DNA from: Juglans regia
Lineage: Eukaryota; Streptophyta; Magnoliopsida; Fagales; Juglandaceae
Length of the DNA stretch: 64,000 bases
Assembly: GCF_001411555.2 (NCBI RefSeq)
Contig: NC_049905.1
Coordinates: 6,415,053-6,479,052, forward strand
Reading direction: 5' to 3'
Below, in pieces: positions 58,351 through 64,000 of this stretch (its first letter is position 1; the number at the start of each line of letters is the position of its first letter). Position numbers and translations under genes: made by a program. The notes under the pieces were generated by a model that saw only the letters and a list, made by a program, of their open reading frames with translations, ran no database searches and was not told where the DNA came from.

Positions 58351-59860
58351 GTTAGGAACAATAGAAAAAAAAATTAACGCAAACATGAAATCAATAATAT
58401 ATGAATACAAGATTTACGTGATTCGATAATGTACTTACGTCCACGGAGCTATAGATGATTTTGTTCTCTTAAAAGTCGAATGCACAATGCGACAATAGAC
58501 ATGAGCGGTCATACAAAAAGTACAATATATACGTGGCAAAGCCCTAATTAGGGTTAGTGGATAATTCCTAATTAAGGTTTGGGTCCAAAGTCGGCTCATC
58601 CATTAGACGACTTAAACAATTACCTAAGGCCTTGGAGGAAGAATGCCCAATATATATATAAGTAGAAATTAAAAAAAAATATTCAAAAAAAAAACAATTA
58701 AAAAAAATTAACTCAATGAAAGAACATCAAAAGTATCAAATAGATATATATATATATACACATAAAAAATGCCCAATATATATTTATATATATAAGTAGA
58801 ACTTTTTTTTAAAAAAAAATTAACTCAACGAAAGAACATCAAAAGTATCAAATAGATGTTATGTTATTATTAGTTTTAAAAGTATTCCTCATAATAATTA
58901 TTTCACGTACTCTTTTTTTAAGAATACATTTCTTTTTTGTCATTATTAGTTTAATATGTATGTGAAAATTATAAATAGTAAAATCTAATTTTCGAGTATT
59001 CATAAAAAAAAATTTGTATAATCATTCAAAGAGGCAAGAGGCCACTTTTTCTCAAATGTGTAGGTTATTTATAGAACTTTATTGATAATAATAATTATAA
59101 TTGTTTCTAGGGCTCATTCAGATACTTATAATATCTCAAAATGTCAATAAAAAGTAGTGAAATAGTTGAGTTTATAAGTTTTATTGGACTTTGGAAAAGA
59201 AGAGAGAAATTAAAGTTAAATTTAAAAATATCTGAGAATATATGAGAACAGTTGTGTTCCCAAATGGACCCTAAGAGTCTAAAGCATGTCTTGTAAAATT
59301 AGATTTGATAAAATCCTCTCTAAATTGAAAACTTCTAGTAAAGATTAAGTCGGCTATTAGTTAAAAAGGTGGTATAAAATCTTAATCAGTAATTTTACTT
59401 TGCAAAACGATGAGATTTTTTTTTAAAAATAAAAATATAATGTAAAAATTAAATTAAAATAAATTTATTTAATCTTAATTTTTTTTTAAAACAAAAGTCT
59501 CAATCAAAATTTTAGCATTAAGTCTCGAAAGCTATTGATCCGACCCTAATCGGGTCAACCGGTTCAAGAGCTAAAACGGAGATACAATCATACAAGAGTC
59601 TTTTTCTTTCCTTTTGCAAGCAGCTCAACAAATTGGAGCCGTGCAAAGGACTATATAAGCAAATACGATATTAAGAAATGAAACTTGGGTTTATTGTTCT
59701 TATTCATGGGCTTCCTATCATTAGTACCTTTTTGTGAAATTGAGGTTAGATCATGGATTAAAAAAAACATGCCATAAGAATTAATAATTCCAAATTATTA
59801 CACAATAGATTAATAAGACTTAGCATGAATTTTAAAGCTCATTTCACTCCACCTCTATGG

Positions 59861-59898
<38 letters not shown>
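58351..59898. other. AT-rich spacer right of the CACTA element
   Basis: 58399-58470 shares a phrase with 25080-25145 (GATTCGATAATGTACTTACGTCCACGGAGCT against GATTCAACAATGTGCTTATGTCTACGAAGCT). 58651-58722 and 58776-58858 are a direct duplication of AATGCCCAATATATA...AACTCAATGAAAGAACATCAAAAGTATCAAATAGATA. 59108-59272 begins GGGCTCATTCAGATAC and ends TGTTCCCAAATGGACCCT, a possible MITE. TA microsatellites at 58742-58762 and about 59868-59900. No gene recognised. Confidence 0.5.
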
Positions 59899-59901
<3 letters not shown>

Positions 59902-61863
59902 CTAGTAAAGGGCAAACACGTGCATTGCACGTGTGCCCAATTGTGAAAATATAAAAAATATTTTTAAAAATAACATTTATGAAATCTAAAAATATGTAAT
60001 AATAAGAAATAGGTTAATATGTATAATTATAAAATGTAATAATTTTGTCTATATTTTAATTTTCTCATTGATTATAAAAATAATCATATACAAACACGTA
60101 AGAAACTAATAAGAAATCAATCATGTGATTAGTAGTTTGTAGTTTGGATTTTACGATATCTGTTTATATGATAATTTTATTTTACAGCTTTTAGGGATGA
60201 CAATATGTAGTTTGTTGTTCTAGTTTTTAGTCTAATTTTTTAACTTGCATATGTAGCAACTATCTCATAAACACTTTGCACTTTTCATTTTAGCATGTGT
60301 TTAGATGAGAATTTTATTTTACAACTTTTAGGGATGACCATATGAATTTTAATTCTTCTACTTCTTAGTCTGTAGTTTTTCAATGTGCATGTGTAGGAAC
60401 TATCTGATAAACATTAGCATATATGTTTAGATAAGAAGCTTATTTTACAGCTTTTAAGGATTGATCATATGTAGTTTATTTAATAACTTTTACACGGTTT
60501 AGCTAGTTTGTAGTTTGTAATTTTTTAATTTGGATGTGTAAGAACCACATGATAAAAATAGATAGAATATATGATGTAATTGAAAACAAAATGAATAGAG
60601 ACGTATCAGTTTCAATATAATTTAAAGCCAATGAAAAATTAACTGACAAGAAAAGCCAAAGAATTACATATGCTGTTAATTTTCGTAACTAAAAAAACAT
60701 CCATCATATATGTTCAGATGGTAATTTTGTTCTTTCAGTTTAGTCTAGTTTTTGAACTTTCATGTCTACCAACCATGTGATAAATGGTCTACAGTTTGCA
60801 ATTTTTTCTAATTTACGTATATAAACATGCCATAAGAGCAGATATGGCATATGACATAATTGAAAGCAAAAACATACAGACCACATCAGTTTCATTATAC
60901 ATAAAAACAAAGGAAAATTTAACTGAAGAGAAGAAAGAGAACTACATACCTAGTTATATTTGAAATTTCAATCCCAGGAACAAATCTAACAGCCCTGAGC
61001 CACCGAATGTTTATGCGATGTAAATAAGAGGATGTTGATTTTAAACTTGAGAGAATTAGTAGGAAGAAGAGCGTAAGAGCAAATGGAAGTAAAGATCAGG
61101 AGAATTACTCTTATAGGAAACACAAAGCGGTGCAAGTGATAGAAGAGTAAAGAAAAAATTAAAATTACCCGATTTTTCTGATCCAAATTGCAATCGGTCC
61201 AAGCGGTGGTAGATGAGAGTGAAAAAAAAAAAATTTATCCAATGTCTACAAATCCGAGAATGACAAATGCCAAACGTTCCAAGAGGCGACTGTTGACGAG
61301 GATGGGAAAATTTATTATCTAATTCCTGCTAATCTGAAAACAACAAAAAACAAAAGGTGGAAGTGGTGCGAGATGGGGGGAGAACAAACTTATCCGAAGG
61401 TTAAAATATATTCTAGAACCTCGCTGGTGTATTTTCGTTAAAAAAAAAAAAAAGTGGTTTTACATAAAAAAAAAAAAAAAAATCTATTCGATGCAAACAG
61501 TTTTGCAAGCGAACCTAAGTAAACCGTAATTTAATAAAAATAGGGAAAAAAACCTAACACAAAACGTTAGGGAAATTGAATTAAAAAGTAGGGGTAAAAT
61601 CGGTAAAAAAAATGGACGAAGGCAGCAAGCTAAGGATATGAACGGAAAAAAAATAAATAAGAAGGGCAAAAATGAAAAATATGGGTAGATGACTGTAGAA
61701 GCCAATGATATAAGAGGAAAACAAATAGAAATGGAAGGATAAAAAAGAAAGGAAAAAAAAACCGAACTCAGGACGTCATGGCAAAATGAACTGAAAAACA
61801 GGGACAAAATTGGAAGAATATAGTGGACGACACCTGCTTATAGCCGCTTATTACATATAAGAT
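59899..61863. mobile_element. Possible Helitron-like or other non-autonomous element
   Basis: Starts near CTAGTAAAGGGCAAACACGTGCATTGCACGTGTGCCC, whose ACACGTGCATTGCACGTGT is palindromic and resembles the conserved left end of many plant repeats. A candidate end is GACACCTGCTTATAGCCGCTTATTA near 61830-61857. The interior has four diverged direct repeats at about 60166, 60298, 60424 and 60710 (TGTTTAGATGAGAATTTTATTTTACA...ATGTGTAGGAACTATCTGATAAACA). No helicase or Rep protein. Type and limits uncertain. Confidence 0.3.
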
Positions 61864-64000
61864 ATGACCTTTCAAACCATGTAGCATGATTTCTTCTATC
61901 CATTTTAACAACCATATATAATTAGATAAAGAGGAATGCTATACATGCTACAAGAAAAATGAGTATTTGTGAACCTTTTTTTTTCGCAATGAAAAGAACT
62001 ATTTGTAATGAAAATAGACACATTTTAGTTAGAAATAACTGGTTATAAATAAGCAGTTTTCTTGTAGGTGCGCATGCTCTCATTAGTCACTACCCACTTC
62101 TATACCCCACACATATAACTTTTTCATAGGGTGTGAATATATTTTTTATAAAATTTAAAGTGATGAATAATAACTGATGAGAATAATTTTTCTTAGATAA
62201 AGATAAAGTGTTGTAAAACTAAAGGGAAATGGTAAGAATTTAAAACTAGGCTGCAGGGTCTAATTTCTTCGTGGGCCTAATAAATGTAAAGATTTTGGCA
62301 ATGAATTACGTACCTCTCTTAGGCCCATTCTAATCGAATCTAACATATTTAACCAAAAGCCCATACAAATTATGATGACATCGATGCATGCATGGTACCA
62401 GAATGCAAGCTTACCATGCATGCATGCATGCTATGGTCTCGATCGACCCATCCATGACATGCATGCATGAAGTTTGATATATGTAGCATGTTGAGCACAG
62501 AGACAGAGGAGGTGGTGGGGAAGATGATGTTGGGTCGGGAAAGAAGACAAACATACTCATTCTGAAATGATGGGTTCGATCCGCATTAATAGGGATAGTA
62601 TTCTATCTGCACTTAATGCAAAATAAAATATTTCGTGTAATTGTGGGGACTGCACTGAATAAACAAATGGTAGGGATTTTGAGGAGTTGACCCTAATTCA
62701 GTACGTACTGTCAAATAGGCAATGGTTTTTTGAGCTTTTCGAGTATCAATGAGCATATGAAAACAAACAAGTTTCTAAGTTTAAATATTGGTCACATGCT
62801 GCACTGTGCAACAGCTTTCGATAGCTACGGAATGCCTAATTAATTCCCTCAATTCCTTGTGATCAAGATTAATAATATCTACTTATAATTTTTATGAAGT
62901 TGGAGTTATTTATTGTCATTGTTGTAGCTACTATATATATACACACTAGTACTGTATAAATTGCTTTGTAATGAGGTTGATGGTGTGATGAGTTCCCAGT
63001 ATACTTAAAACAAATACTATTATTAATTAATTAATAAATAACTCACGCATCGGCTGATGCGACATATATTAAGTGATTTGTAGGTCAACTTAGGGGTGTA
63101 TAGGAACCGTCAGAACCAGTCGTGAACTGATCAGACCGGTCATCGGAGCACGGAAGAATCACTTCGAATGTGTCAAAAGATTTAATGTGACTAGACATGA
63201 TAAAATTGGAGATTGATAAAAGAAAATCTTCTCTTTGTAAATATGTACTAATATATAGTAACCACTAATTATAACAACTCATGATTGGCTGAAGGTCGAT
63301 GAACCATTTACAAAGGCATCTTTTGGTAATTAAGGAGGCCGGCTGTTTTCCCTGCTATTTTAGTTCTTTTCATGCTCATTATTAATTATATAGCTAGGCA
63401 GCTTAATTCATGTCTTGCATTGTTGAAAACATCAGAATAGATCTGGAATATATGTGTTTTTCTAAGTAGTACTGCTCAAAGCTTAATCCTACAACACTAC
63501 TCTGCATATATTAATTTGACCATGTATTTAGTTTAATTTCATCTAGTCATGAGTAGTTCTTATCAATAACTATTATATAAACTATATATATATATATATA
63601 TATATATTTCTTTTCTCTAATCTCTGCAGCTTGCTTGACTCATGTTTTTCAATGCCCTCTCTATAAGTCAAAATAATTAATTCGTTAAAAAAGGAAGGAA
63701 CATACACTACTTTGAATGCTCTTCTATCCGATCGATTAATTATATGCAGAATAATAGCTTGCTCAAGTATCTTGAAGATTTTCATGATCACGAAGCATGA
63801 GTCAGGTTAATTTGCAGGCAAACTCAAAATTAAAACACCTATGCAGGCTAATTAACTTCGGTGCAACAGATCAGATCAATCATGCATGATCATCCTCAAG
63901 TATGATAAATGGTAGCTAGCTAGCTAGCTAGCGAAGAAGGCCATTAGGTTAGGAAAGAGCACTGAATTCAAAAATAAATGTCAGAATTACTATATATATA
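61864..64000. other. AT-rich spacer at the right edge of the window
   Basis: No gene recognised. Contains a CATGCATGCA cluster at 62384-62470 (separate entry), a (TA)n run at 63584-63607, a (GCTA)5 run at about 63914-63932, and low-complexity AT DNA. Could be promoter-distal DNA of a gene beyond the window. Confidence 0.5.
62384..62470. repeat. CATGCATGCA cluster (RY-like motifs)
   Basis: Three separate (TGCA)n runs, ATGCATGCATGG, CCATGCATGCATGCATGC and ACATGCATGCATGA, within 87 bases. CATGCA is the RY motif bound by B3 factors such as ABI3/FUS3, but the runs also fit a simple-repeat origin. Confidence 0.5.

Noticed and set aside
61484..61807. 107-codon hydrophobic - strand frame (FFLPILPLLF)
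   Set aside because: Derived from A-rich, T-poor DNA on the + strand; Phe/Leu/Ser richness is compositional, not evidence of a membrane protein.

Overview
The window is nuclear DNA of a flowering plant. The evidence is intron-rich genes with GT-AG junctions, plant-type receptor-kinase, E1 and PPR-like genes, and plant LINE, Ty1/copia, CACTA and MITE elements. The abundant GAGATGAGATGAG-type and AATCCCGTTGGAGCTC-type MITEs recall woody Fagales such as walnut, pecan or oak, but that placement is an impression, not a proof.

Host genes are few. A ubiquitin-activating enzyme E1 gene (+, 1-5927) enters the window already inside its coding sequence. A GRL-type glutaredoxin-domain gene (-, 7236-8114) has lost the CxxC active site but keeps a four-CxxC zinc-finger-like tail. 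A nine-exon receptor-like pseudokinase of the MRH1/MDIS1 type (+, 31672-36613; exons sum to 2190 nt, 729 residues) and a two-exon, probably plastid-targeted PPR-like gene (-, 39552-41726; 527 residues) complete the set. They are unrelated to each other in function.

The rest is transposons and AT-rich spacer. 11095-11734 is a MITE-like inverted-repeat element. 12110-17600 is a decayed L1-type LINE on the - strand. 18480-23051 is a decayed Ty1/copia element with two 251-bp LTRs. Two Tat/Ogre-like gypsy LTR remnants lie at about 25185-25830 and 42640-43110. At least four MITE families are scattered through introns and spacers.

The outstanding object is a complete-ended CACTA (En/Spm) transposon at 44287-58347 (14,061 bp), bounded by CACTACAACA ends and a TTT target duplication. 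From left to right it holds blocks of the palindrome ACGTTCGAACGT, an antisense gene with its own TATA box, a 183-bp tandem array, a GC hairpin and GA-rich leader, two tandem 178-bp microRNA-like hairpins, a TNP2-type transposase gene split by a 210-bp Tourist-like MITE, a TNPA-type coiled-coil gene, and a right-hand palindrome block. Its genes are broken mostly by stops that look like C-to-T decay. The two hairpins fold over almost their whole length and show a compensatory base-pair change between copies, which makes them the best candidate here for an undescribed small-RNA system.
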